This document shows positions 23,214 to 29,757 of a stretch of DNA of 29,757 bases, one piece after another. The stretch is from JAQBXX01 sp947085325 (GTDB lineage: Bacteria; Pseudomonadota; Gammaproteobacteria; SURF-13): positions 1-29,757 of the forward strand of contig CAMTVY010000012.1 in NCBI GenBank assembly GCA_947085325.1, read 5' to 3'. Numbering within the stretch: position 1 is the first letter of the stretch; every line of letters starts with the position of its first letter. A program made the position numbers and the translations under genes. The notes beneath the pieces were generated by a model that worked only from the letters and a program-made list of their open reading frames with translations, did not search any database and had not been told where the DNA came from.

Positions 23214-23473
23214 GGCGCGGCGCCAGCGTGAATCAGGGCGAGCTTGCGGCTGCGGGGCAGCGTTCTGAGAGTGTGTTCACGCCGCAGCGCCTGTGCGTGA
23301 TTATCGGCGGGTTCGCAATACACCATTTTTACCGGCCTGCGGCCACGGGTATACTTGGCGCCCCTGCCGGCATTATGCTGGCGCTCGCGCCGCGACGGGT
23401 CAGTGGTGATGCCGGCATAAAGGCTGCCATCGGCACACTTGAGAATATAACAAAACCATATTTTGTCACCCAC
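23210..23473 (-). CDS. GIY-YIG domain protein (UPF0213/YhbQ-like)
   Basis: An 87-residue protein holding just the GIY-YIG nuclease fold. Residues 9-21 read YILKCADGSLYAG, the GIY and YIG strands in their UPF0213 form. Further blocks are RRERQHN (residues 28-34), GAKYTRGRRPVKMVY, and A-ALRREHTLR with E66 as the likely metal-binding Glu. The start is GTG at 23473, without a clear Shine-Dalgarno; no later methionine keeps the fold. Its stop overlaps the HIT start (ATGA). Activity of this family is poorly known, perhaps DNA-structure nuclease. Confidence 0.88.
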   Translation of the reverse strand: MGDKIWFCYILKCADGSLYAGITTDPSRRERQHNAGRGAKYTRGRRPVKMVYCEPADNHAQALRREHTLRTLPRSRKLALIHAGAAP

Positions 23474-23485
23474 CCCGGTTATCCC

Positions 23486-24169
23486 ATGTCAGAGCTGCTG
23501 TCATCGATAGAGATTAATCCATCCGCACCGGCAACGGCCAGTGTGATTTTTCTGCACGGCCTTGGCGCCGACGGCAATGATCTGGCGCCGCTGGCGGCGG
23601 AGCTGGATCTGGCGGGCGTACGCTTCGTGTTTCCGCATGCGCCGGTAAGGCCGGTGACGATCAATGGCGGTTACCGCATGCGTGCATGGTACGACATTGT
23701 GAGCCGCGATATTTTACAGGGCGAAGATGATGCCGGTATACGGGCATCGGAGCAGCAGGTGTGCGCACTGATCCAGCACGAGCATGCGCAGGGCGTAGCC
23801 GCCGGGCGCATTGTGCTGGCCGGGTTTTCGCAGGGCGGCGCCGTTGCCCTGCACACGGGCTTGCGTTATCCGCAACGGCTGGCGGGCATACTCGCGCTGT
23901 CTGCGTATTTGCCGCTGGTCGCCAGCGTCAAGGCTGAATCGGCGCGTGCCAACGCGGAGACACCCATCATGATGGCGCACGGTACTGAGGACGATGTGGT
24001 GCCCTACGCTGCCGGTGAAAAATCACAACGCCTGTTAGCCGGCCTCGGGCATCCGGTGATCTGGCGCAGCTATCCGATGCCGCACACGCTGTGCGCGGCT
24101 GAGATTGCGGATGCCGCAATCTGGCTGAGTGAGGTGCTGGAACTGGAATTGCCGCGCCCCCCGGGATGA
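23486..24169 (+). CDS. Alpha/beta-hydrolase carboxylesterase (phospholipase/carboxylesterase family)
   Basis: A 227-residue soluble serine hydrolase with broad short-chain ester or thioester activity expected. Start at 23486 (MSELLSSIEI); the frame is open upstream to 23186, but that stretch is antisense to the HIT and GIY-YIG genes. The oxyanion region is FLHGLGADGNDL (22-33). The triad is S115 in AGFSQGG, D169 in HGTEDDVVP and H200 in PMPHT. The FVFPHAPVRPVTINGG block and length match the LYPLA/EstB-like family. It diverges from GIY-YIG with only 12 bases between start codons. Confidence 0.93.
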   Translation: MSELLSSIEINPSAPATASVIFLHGLGADGNDLAPLAAELDLAGVRFVFPHAPVRPVTINGGYRMRAWYDIVSRDILQGEDDAGIRASEQQVCALIQHEHAQGVAAGRIVLAGFSQGGAVALHTGLRYPQRLAGILALSAYLPLVASVKAESARANAETPIMMAHGTEDDVVPYAAGEKSQRLLAGLGHPVIWRSYPMPHTLCAAEIADAAIWLSEVLELELPRPPG

Positions 24170-24180
24170 AGGGCGCGGCA
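24150..24180. terminator. Hairpin between convergent esterase and lipoprotein genes
   Basis: A perfect 10-bp GC-rich stem (24150-24159 with 24171-24180) with an 11-base loop that contains the esterase stop codon. No T-run follows on either strand. Position between convergent genes suggests a shared terminator. Confidence 0.45.
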
Positions 24181-24193
24181 GGGTTACGGATGT

Positions 24194-24655
24194 TTAGTTA
24201 ACGATTTTCCAGCTACCGTCGGCCTGACGGCAGGCGGTGCCGTAAGCGGTCTGTTTCTTGCCGTCGACGGTGACAGCGGTGGTGTACTCGCGGCAATTCT
24301 GCCCCGATGAGCCTGTGTACGTGCGGGTCGGGGTGACAGACACATCGTGTCCGGTGTCCGGGTTGTGCCATGAGGCCACCTGGTTGGTCTGGTTATGTTC
24401 TAAGGCATGTTGTGCATTCATCTGGTCGGTTTTATCCATATACTTGCCGACTTCACCGCCGATTACAGCGCCCACCAGTGTGCCCGCGATGATGGCCGCT
24501 GTCCGCCCTTTACCTCCGCCGATATTGGAGCCGAGCACTCCGCCCAGTACACCACCGACGACGGTACCAGTCTGCTGCTTGTCTGGAGGGGTCTGGCAGC
24601 CGACAAGGCCAAGCGCCAACAGGCCAGTCACCAAAAGCAGGCTAATCTTGTTCAT
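24194..24655 (-). CDS. Glycine-zipper 2TM lipoprotein (17-kDa surface antigen-like)
   Basis: A 153-residue outer-membrane lipoprotein. The signal is MNKISLLLVTGLLALGLVGC with acylation at C20. Residues 29-75 form a glycine-zipper membrane hairpin (TGTVVGGVLGGVLGSNIGGGKGRTAA, AGTLVGAVIGGEVGKYMD), typical of Rickettsia 17-kDa antigen relatives. The C-terminal domain (about 92-152) contains ASWHNPDTG, VSVTPTRTYTG, NCREYTTAVTVDGKK and TACRQADGSWKIV, with two cysteines that may pair. AAGGAG stands 9 bases before the ATG. Role in envelope integrity is inferred from the family. Confidence 0.9.
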   Translation of the reverse strand: MNKISLLLVTGLLALGLVGCQTPPDKQQTGTVVGGVLGGVLGSNIGGGKGRTAAIIAGTLVGAVIGGEVGKYMDKTDQMNAQHALEHNQTNQVASWHNPDTGHDVSVTPTRTYTGSSGQNCREYTTAVTVDGKKQTAYGTACRQADGSWKIVN

Positions 24656-24797
24656 GAGGTGAATCTCCTTAGGTTAACAGTATTATAACGCTGCCCACAG
24701 GCAGCTGTGCGCCCGCAGACTATCCCATGTAGTTTAACGTATGAGCAGGCAAAGCGTTGACTGGTTCCCATGCCATTTTTCAAAAGCAGGGTTGTTA

Positions 24798-25670
24798 CTA
24801 CGCGGCAGTGTAGTCGAGCACAATACCGATAAATACCGCTGCACCCAGCAGATTGTTGTTGAGAAAGGCCTTGAAGCACTGTGCCGGCGCGCGATTCTTG
24901 ATCAGGTATTGGTGATACAGGGCAAAGCCTGCTGCCGCAGCGAGGCCGAGATAGTAAGGTGTACCAAGTTCGGCGTGCAGGCCCACCACCACCAGCGCGG
25001 CGAGCAGGGTCAGCTGCAACACACCGATAATCAGGCGATCGGCCTCGCCAAACAGGATGGCGGTGGACTTTACGCCCAGGCGCAGATCGTCGGCGCGATC
25101 GACCATGGCATACATGGTGTCATACACCGTGGCCCACAACACGGTGACGATAAACAGCAGCCAGGCCAGCGGCGGCACGCTGCCGGTCTGCGCGGCAAAC
25201 ACCATCGGCACCGCCCAGCCAAACGCGGCGCCAAGGTGCACCTGAGGCAGGTAGGTATAGCGCTTGGCGTAGGGGTAACTCACCGCGAGCAACAGTGCAA
25301 CCGGCGCGAGCATGAGCGTAAGCGTATTCATGAGCGACACGAGGCCGAAGGCCAACAGGCACAGCGTGCCGAACAAGAGCAGCGCCTCACGCGGCTCGAC
25401 GGCCCCGGTGGCGATGGGCCGGTTGCGCGTGCGGCTGACCTGCGGGTCGATGTGGCGGTCGGCGTAGTCATTGATGACGCAGCCCGCCGAGCGCATCAAC
25501 ACCACGCCCAGCACGAACACGGTCAGCACCAGCAGGTCGGGCTCGCCTGCGGAGGCGATCCACAGCGCCCACAGCATGGGCCACAGCAGCAGGAAAATCC
25601 CGATCGGCCGGTGCAGGCGTGTGAGCAGGTAATATTGGTACAGGCGCTGCTTTATGCTGGCGGACTGCAT
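24798..25670 (-). CDS. ubiA: 4-hydroxybenzoate octaprenyltransferase
   Basis: A 290-residue integral-membrane prenyltransferase that attaches the polyprenyl tail to 4-hydroxybenzoate, the second step of ubiquinone synthesis. Eight or nine spans are visible. The first Asp-rich motif is N67-D68-YA-D71 (INDYADRHIDPQV) followed by RTRNRPIATG; the second is MVDRADDLRLGVKSTA (D191, D194, D195). The family opening LTRLHRPIGIFLLLWPMLWALW is present at 17-38. The start lies within the end of ubiC (19-base overlap), so the two are coupled. Confidence 0.97.
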   Translation of the reverse strand: MQSASIKQRLYQYYLLTRLHRPIGIFLLLWPMLWALWIASAGEPDLLVLTVFVLGVVLMRSAGCVINDYADRHIDPQVSRTRNRPIATGAVEPREALLLFGTLCLLAFGLVSLMNTLTLMLAPVALLLAVSYPYAKRYTYLPQVHLGAAFGWAVPMVFAAQTGSVPPLAWLLFIVTVLWATVYDTMYAMVDRADDLRLGVKSTAILFGEADRLIIGVLQLTLLAALVVVGLHAELGTPYYLGLAAAAGFALYHQYLIKNRAPAQCFKAFLNNNLLGAAVFIGIVLDYTAA

Positions 25671-26203
25671 GAGCGCATATCGTGCAGAAATATCTCGCTT
25701 AATAACAGTGGCCGCTCACGGAGATAAAACAGCGAGCGCCGTCCCCAGAGCTGGCGCGGCTTGCCTGTCAGACTGCGTGTGGCGCAGGTATAAAGCTGGT
25801 GCACAGGGGTGAGACAGGCCACGTGGACTTCGGCGCGGCGCATGGTTTTGTCCGCGAACAATACAGCCCCCAGTGAACGGTTGCCGAGCTGGGTGAGGCG
25901 GCGGTATTTCCCGCCCAGGGTCTCGCGCGGGATGACGGTGCGCGCGAACACCCAGGGCCGTCCATCGCACAACAGGTGCACCTCGCGCACCAGGGCGCGC
26001 TGGCCCGGACGCAGACCCAGGGTGCGAAGCTCATCAAGCGTGGGACGTGCCCATGTATTTCGCAGCACTTCCACCCGAAGTTCGCCGCATACGGCTTGCA
26101 GCCGCTGCGTGAGCGAGGCCGGATCGAGCAGCCAGCGCCAGAGTGTTTTGGCGGGGCGGCTGGCCCGTGGAACAGTGCGTGGCAGGCGCCAGAGGGTGTG
26201 CAT
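25652..26203 (-). CDS. ubiC: Chorismate lyase
   Basis: A 183-residue enzyme that converts chorismate to 4-hydroxybenzoate and pyruvate, the first committed step of ubiquinone synthesis. Conserved blocks are WRWLLDPASLTQRL, ALVREVHLLCDGRPWVFARTVIPRETL, LGNRSLGAVLF, LWGRRSLFYL and the C-terminal PLLLSEIFLHDM with the catalytic-region Glu. It is about 18 residues longer than E. coli UbiC (165). ATG 26203 is the first in-frame ATG; no clear Shine-Dalgarno was seen. It precedes and overlaps ubiA, the E. coli order. Confidence 0.93.
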   Translation of the reverse strand: MHTLWRLPRTVPRASRPAKTLWRWLLDPASLTQRLQAVCGELRVEVLRNTWARPTLDELRTLGLRPGQRALVREVHLLCDGRPWVFARTVIPRETLGGKYRRLTQLGNRSLGAVLFADKTMRRAEVHVACLTPVHQLYTCATRSLTGKPRQLWGRRSLFYLRERPLLLSEIFLHDMRSCSPPA

Positions 26204-26551
26204 GTGCTGGTGTGGGGTGTTGCTCAGGAGGAATACGAGCGGTTGCGCGCGTGCGCCGGGCTGACGTGAGGCAGCGGGTACCCAGGTGGTACGCAGCGCA
26301 GGAATGTATATTGCATGGGCATGACAAGTTATTGAATAATATTATTTTTGTTGCGATTTCCGCAGTACAGGCCTCGGCGCAGGCAGGTTTAAAGTGGGCC
26401 TTGAAGTTACAGCGACGGTGCGTAGATGCGTGTGTTTGTAGCCAGACGGAATGCTATCATGGCGCTAGCGCTCCTAGCGAATATCGGCACAAAAAGCTTC
26501 CCGTCTGCGGTACTGCACGAGACAGCATCGGGACACCAAGAGTGACGTCCG
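26204..26551. other. Intergenic region between ubiC and the PAS-GGDEF gene
   Basis: A 348-base divergent gap. It contains an AT-rich patch at 26328-26352 (around TTGAATAATATTATTTTTG), likely promoter DNA for one or both genes, and a small 6-bp hairpin (26463-26468 with 26474-26479). No gene is supported on either strand. Confidence 0.5.
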
Positions 26552-27619
26552 ATGCAGCCGTCCCACAAAAGCTTCAAGCAACGCCTCATCAGCAGGCTCT
26601 GCCAGATTGCGCGCGTGTGCGTGACGGATACCGAGCAGGCGTTGCAGGAAGCCGAGCGACATTATCGCGAAGTGGTGGAAAATGCCGCTGAATTTATTTA
26701 CACCACGGACATCCACGGCAACTTCACCTACGCCAACCCTGCTGCGCTGAAGTACTCCCGGCTCGACCTCGAGCAGTTGCACAAGCTCAACTATCTGGAT
26801 CTGGTGCTGGAGCGTCACCGCACGCGCCTGTCGCGCATTTACATGCGTCAATACCTTGCCCGAACGGAGACCTCCTATGTGGAATTTCCCATCATGCTGC
26901 GCCCCGGCGAGCAGCGTTGGCTGGCCCAGAACGCATCGCTGGTCATGGCGGGTGATCGTGTTACGGGGTTTCACCTGATTGCGCGCGATATCACCGAGCG
27001 TAAGGCCGCCGAGCAACTGCTGCTGCGCAATGCGCTGCATGACACCTTGACCAACCTTCCCAATCGCGCGCTGTTCATGGATCGCCTGGGTCTTGCCGTT
27101 CACCGCGTCAGGCGCCGTAACGATTACAAATTCGCGGCGCTGTTCCTTGACCTGGATTGCTTCAAGAGTGTGAATGACACTTTCGGTCATATCATCGGCG
27201 ATCAGCTGCTGATCAGTGTCGGTCACCGTCTTGCGGCATGTCTGCGCCCGGGCGACACGGTGGCGCGCTTTGGTGGGGATGAGTTTGCGATCCTGCTGGA
27301 AGAAATACATAGCGTGGATGACGCAACAGACGTCACGACACGTATTCGGGAAGCGATGGCACAGCCTGCACTGCAGGGTGGGCAGGAGCTCTTCATCAGC
27401 GCAAGCATAGGCATCGCTCTGAGCGACGAAGAACACAGCCAACCGGAAGATCTGCTGCGTAACGCCGACATCGCCATGTACCGTGCCAAGAGACAAGGCA
27501 GGGGTCGCGCTGAGGTATTCAATGCGGGTATGCATGCCCACCACACCCGGTCACTGTTGCAGCCTGAGGAGGAACTCGATAAGGCTGAGGAGCAGGCACT
27601 GCCAACCGCCGCCGGGTAA
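26552..27619 (+). CDS. PAS-GGDEF diguanylate cyclase, truncated after GGDEF
   Basis: A 355-residue cytoplasmic c-di-GMP synthase. After a short N-terminal helix, a PAS domain spans about 38-150 (HYREVVENAAEFIYTTDIHGNFTYANPAAL, ending LIARDITERKAAE). The GGDEF domain spans about 160-325: DTLTNLPNR, LDLDCFKSVNDTFGH, the catalytic GGDEF at 241-245, and SIGIAL. The I-site RPGD (232-235) stands five residues before it. After the domain come MHAHHTRSLLQPEEELDKA, the hinge that leads into EAL domains in GGDEF-EAL proteins, and then a premature TAA; EAL-like sequence resumes in the same frame directly after it. Start at ATG 26552; GACGTCCG is a poor ribosome site, so the start is less certain. Confidence 0.9.
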   Translation: MQPSHKSFKQRLISRLCQIARVCVTDTEQALQEAERHYREVVENAAEFIYTTDIHGNFTYANPAALKYSRLDLEQLHKLNYLDLVLERHRTRLSRIYMRQYLARTETSYVEFPIMLRPGEQRWLAQNASLVMAGDRVTGFHLIARDITERKAAEQLLLRNALHDTLTNLPNRALFMDRLGLAVHRVRRRNDYKFAALFLDLDCFKSVNDTFGHIIGDQLLISVGHRLAACLRPGDTVARFGGDEFAILLEEIHSVDDATDVTTRIREAMAQPALQGGQELFISASIGIALSDEEHSQPEDLLRNADIAMYRAKRQGRGRAEVFNAGMHAHHTRSLLQPEEELDKAEEQALPTAAG

Positions 27620-27712
27620 GTATCCATCCATGACGGTGCGGTAGTCGGATTTCAAGCCCTGCTGCGCTGGCAGCACCCAGTGCGCAGGCTGTTGCCGCCG
27701 GAGGCGGCTATC
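27620..27712 (+). pseudogene. Remnant of an EAL phosphodiesterase domain
   Basis: Immediately after the TAA of the PAS-GGDEF gene, and in its frame, the sequence encodes VSIHDGAVVGFQALLRWQHP followed by VRRLLPPEAAI. This matches the start of EAL domains, which usually read YQPIVS...G-GFEALLRW-HP-RG-V-P--FI. The E of the EAL motif itself is Q here (FQALLRW). Only about 30 residues remain; the other 200 or more are gone and the VOC gene begins 40 bases further on. Confidence 0.75.
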
Positions 27713-27753
27713 AGTCCGAGTATGCCTGACGGCGTATACAGTTACCATACCGA

Positions 27754-28116
27754 CTATTTCTGTTGCTGTAACTCGACCAGATTGCCGTCCGGGTCACGCA
27801 CGAACAACTGCGGAAAACCGCGCCGCCCTTCGCGGAACGGAATGCCGAGCTTTGTAAGCCGTGCCTTGGCCGCCTCATAGTCATCCACTAAAAATGCCAC
27901 ATGATAATCGCGCCGTGGATGCTGTTCGGCAGGCGGCAAGGTATCGGCCACCACCATCAGGTGCAGTTCGTTTTCACCCAGATCATACCACACGCCGTCA
28001 AAATCAAAACCGTGCCGCAGCTTTTCCTTCAGCCCCAGCACACCTTCGTAAAATTGTTTCGCGCGCTCAAGATCACTCACCAGCAGCGCCGCATGCAGCA
28101 GTTTCGAGATTTTCAT
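27754..28116 (-). CDS. VOC-family (glyoxalase/dioxygenase-like) protein
   Basis: A 120-residue vicinal-oxygen-chelate protein with two beta-alpha-beta-beta-beta modules. Module 1 is HAALLVSDLERAKQFYEGVLGL, module 2 is YHVAFLVDDYEAAKARLTKLGIPF, ending LFVRDPDGNLVELQQQ. Likely metal ligands are H8, H52 or H72, and E115. This fits glyoxalase/bleomycin-resistance-like enzymes, but the substrate is unknown. It starts at ATG 28116. It lies between two damaged GGDEF genes with no functional link evident. Confidence 0.9.
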   Translation of the reverse strand: MKISKLLHAALLVSDLERAKQFYEGVLGLKEKLRHGFDFDGVWYDLGENELHLMVVADTLPPAEQHPRRDYHVAFLVDDYEAAKARLTKLGIPFREGRRGFPQLFVRDPDGNLVELQQQK

Positions 28117-28206
28117 ACGGAACCAGAGTAAGCCGCTGGACGCACTGCGTACAGCCCCTGCTTTTTTATGCGCAAGATACCGCTAAACGCCGCCATAACA
28201 AAGTCA

Positions 28207-29663
28207 TCACGGGCTGTTCAAGCTAGTTGGTGGCGCGTAGTGGCACACGCGGTTGCGCCCACCCTGTTTGGCGGCGTACAGCGCCGTGTCCGCAGCCGTC
28301 ACCAGCGCCGGCGGCGTATCGGCCTGATCGGGGAACGTGGCAACGCCGATGCTCACCGTGATGCGTATCGGCGCACCTCGGTTCACGTCGAAGGGCTGCG
28401 CCTCGACGGCGGCGCGCAGGCGCTCGGCGATGTTTGAGGCGGTCACGGCGTCAGTCTCCGGCAGAATCACGGTGATCTCCTCGCCGCCATAGCGGCACAC
28501 CCGATCGATGGCGCGCGCCTGCTGCCCCAGCACGCCGCTCAGCCCCTTGAGGATGGCGTCGCCCGCCTGGTGCCCGTGGGTGTCGTTCACGCGCTTGAAG
28601 TGGTCGATGTCGAGCATGAGCAGCGACACCGGGCGCTTGAAACGCTGCGCGCGGGTGAGCTCGTCCGCGAGCAGTGTGTAGAACATGCGGTGGTTGTAGA
28701 GCCCGGTCAGGCCATCGCGGGTGGCGAGACGGCGCAGTTCTTCCTCGTCGTTCTCGATGCGCTGGCCGATGCGCCCGACCAGCCGGTGGAAAAGACAAAC
28801 AGCACACTCGCCGCGCCCAGCGCGGCCAGGCCGGCCGTATAGCCGACGCGGCGCATGGCCCGGATCTGAGACGACACGTCGATCACGGCCACCATCCGCC
28901 CCACGGGGCGACCGGTGGCCTCGTGCAAGGGCACCGAGACCGTGCGGTAGAAGCTGCTGCCCGCCGGGAAATCCGCCTCGCCCGGGCCCGTGAGCGCCTG
29001 CGCGAAGTGCGTGGCCAGCGGCGGCGGGATGGTCTGCTCGGCCTGAGTGCTCAGCACCGCGTCCGGGAAGCGCTCCCAGTCGGCCTCGCGGCCGAGCATT
29101 CTCATGCCGGTTTCCCAATCCGCACGCGCGAGATGCTCCTTCGAGATCAGCACGAAGATCGGCATATCGAGGAAGTGCTGTGCGCCGTGCAATACGTGAT
29201 CGACCTCCATGCCGAACTCGACGTAGCCCAGGAGCCGGGTCTTGTCGGCATCGGCATACCATGGGTCCACCAGGCGCAAGGTCAACGTGCCAAGCAGCCC
29301 GAGCTCGACGCCGCTGACCATGTTTCCGCTGCGCTCCGCTTCCACCGTGGTGTAGCGCCCGATGATGTCGCCATGACGCCCCGGCTGGTGCACGCGCAGC
29401 AGGTTCACGCGGTTCGGCCCGCTGAAATAGAGGTGCGTGATGCCGAGCTGCTGGCGCAGGCCGGCGAACAGCGGTGCCGCGCGCGCGAGTAGTTGGCCGC
29501 GGTCACGACTGGTCAGCGCGTTGCGCAGCCCTTCGTCGCGTCGCAATATCTGCATCACTGCGCCCAGCATCTCGGCGCCATGCCGGATATCCGCCTCGTA
29601 CAGCCGGGTGAGGCTGGACTTCGTATCCTTCTCCTGCCGACTTTGAACGTTTTGGGAGTACAC
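28207..29663 (-). pseudogene. dCache-GGDEF diguanylate cyclase, split by a one-base frameshift
   Basis: Two overlapping frames together make one protein. The first (to 28707) encodes a periplasmic double-Cache sensor: LTRLYEADIRHGAEMLG, LGITHLYFSGPNRVNLLRVHQPGRHGD, LLGYVEFGMEVDHVL, then a transmembrane helix (AGLAALGAASVLFVF). The second encodes the GGDEF domain: HRLVGRIGQRIENDEEELRR, DGLTGLYNHRMF, LDIDHFKRVNDTHGH, RYGGEEITVIL, SIGVATFPD. They join perfectly if the four A at 28790-28793 (T on the coding strand) were five, giving LFVFFHRLVGRI. The I-site RAID stands five residues before GGEEI; the final Phe of the motif is Ile. The expected N-terminal membrane helix is missing. GTG 29663 is a tentative start; the frame is open to 29735. 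Confidence 0.8.
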
Positions 29664-29707
29664 TTTCCGACGTGATCGAGCAGGCTGAGTCGGGAGACAT
29701 CGGCTGG

Positions 29708-29735
29708 ACTTTAGGCCAGCCCCTTGCGGGGTCAA
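29708..29735 (-). promoter_or_regulatory. Possible sigma-70 promoter of the dCache-GGDEF gene
   Basis: On the minus strand TTGACC (29735-29730) and TAAAGT (29713-29708) are separated by 16 bases. If it is used, the in-frame TTG at 29735 cannot be the start codon. Confidence 0.4.
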
Positions 29736-29757
29736 GCCTGTGGGTCAGATAGGTGCC

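Noticed and set aside
24741..25727. A 328-codon plus-strand frame, rich in Q, H, R and G.
   Set aside because: Antisense shadow of ubiA, whose membrane-protein codons give this composition.
28780..28800. Programmed -1 frameshifting to express the dCache-GGDEF fusion.
   Set aside because: The local codons GTC TTT TCC do not form an X-XXY-YYZ heptamer and no strong downstream structure was recognised; a homopolymer indel is simpler.
1..29757. tRNA, rRNA, CRISPR arrays, integrase or transposase genes, attachment sites.
   Set aside because: Looked for by eye on both strands; nothing with convincing sequence or structure was found.

Overview
The window is a GC-rich, gene-dense stretch of bacterial chromosome. 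Its gene content points to a gammaproteobacterium: mutY-yggX sits directly behind asmA, ubiC precedes ubiA, and rpiA, ilvA, htpG, cfa, purT, DUF4202 and DUF2905 genes are all present. The exact lineage cannot be read from the sequence. It looks like core chromosome with one small accessory patch (about 6.5-7.6 kb) and some decayed signalling genes at the right end.

Layout. 0-3.3 kb: the 3' part of a FecA-like TonB-dependent receptor, a ferritin-like protein and a secreted cupredoxin, i.e. iron and copper handling. 3.3-5.3 kb: a periplasmic DegQ-type protease and a small heat-shock protein, both on the minus strand. 5.4-6.4 kb: a DoxX membrane protein and a DUF4202 protein. 6.5-7.6 kb (minus): a BrnT toxin overlapping a CopG/RHH-type antitoxin, a second BrnA-type antitoxin broken by an in-frame amber codon, and a 28-residue membrane microprotein with a strong Shine-Dalgarno. 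7.7-9.5 kb: htpG behind a good heat-shock-type promoter. 9.7-11.9 kb: a two-domain sulfurtransferase, the overlapping pair pncC-thpR, and a tiny lipoprotein built on a 15-bp tandem repeat. 12.3-14.5 kb: a diguanylate cyclase converging on, and overlapping, a cyclopropane fatty acid synthase. 14.6-18.1 kb: the tightly packed operon asmA-mutY-yggX. 18.15-18.66 kb: an unrecognised membrane/zinc-ribbon protein translationally coupled to a 35-residue membrane peptide. 18.8-22.8 kb: ilvA, then the operon rpiA-DUF2905-pentapeptide protein-purT. 22.8-24.7 kb: HIT and GIY-YIG proteins, an alpha/beta-hydrolase and a glycine-zipper lipoprotein. 24.8-26.2 kb: ubiC-ubiA, the first two steps of ubiquinone synthesis. 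26.5-29.7 kb: a PAS-GGDEF protein followed in frame by a remnant of a lost EAL domain, a VOC protein, and a dCache-GGDEF gene split by a one-base frameshift.

How the genes fit together. HtpG and Hsp20 both carry sigma-32-like promoters, and with DegQ they form a proteostasis set. Three GGDEF proteins lie within about 17 kb, two showing damage, and no intact EAL or HD-GYP phosphodiesterase is present. I found no tRNA, rRNA, CRISPR array, intact insertion sequence or prophage. The most unusual material is the antitoxin-toxin-antitoxin arrangement with its amber-broken member, the two microproteins, and the decayed c-di-GMP genes. I see no convincing large undescribed system.
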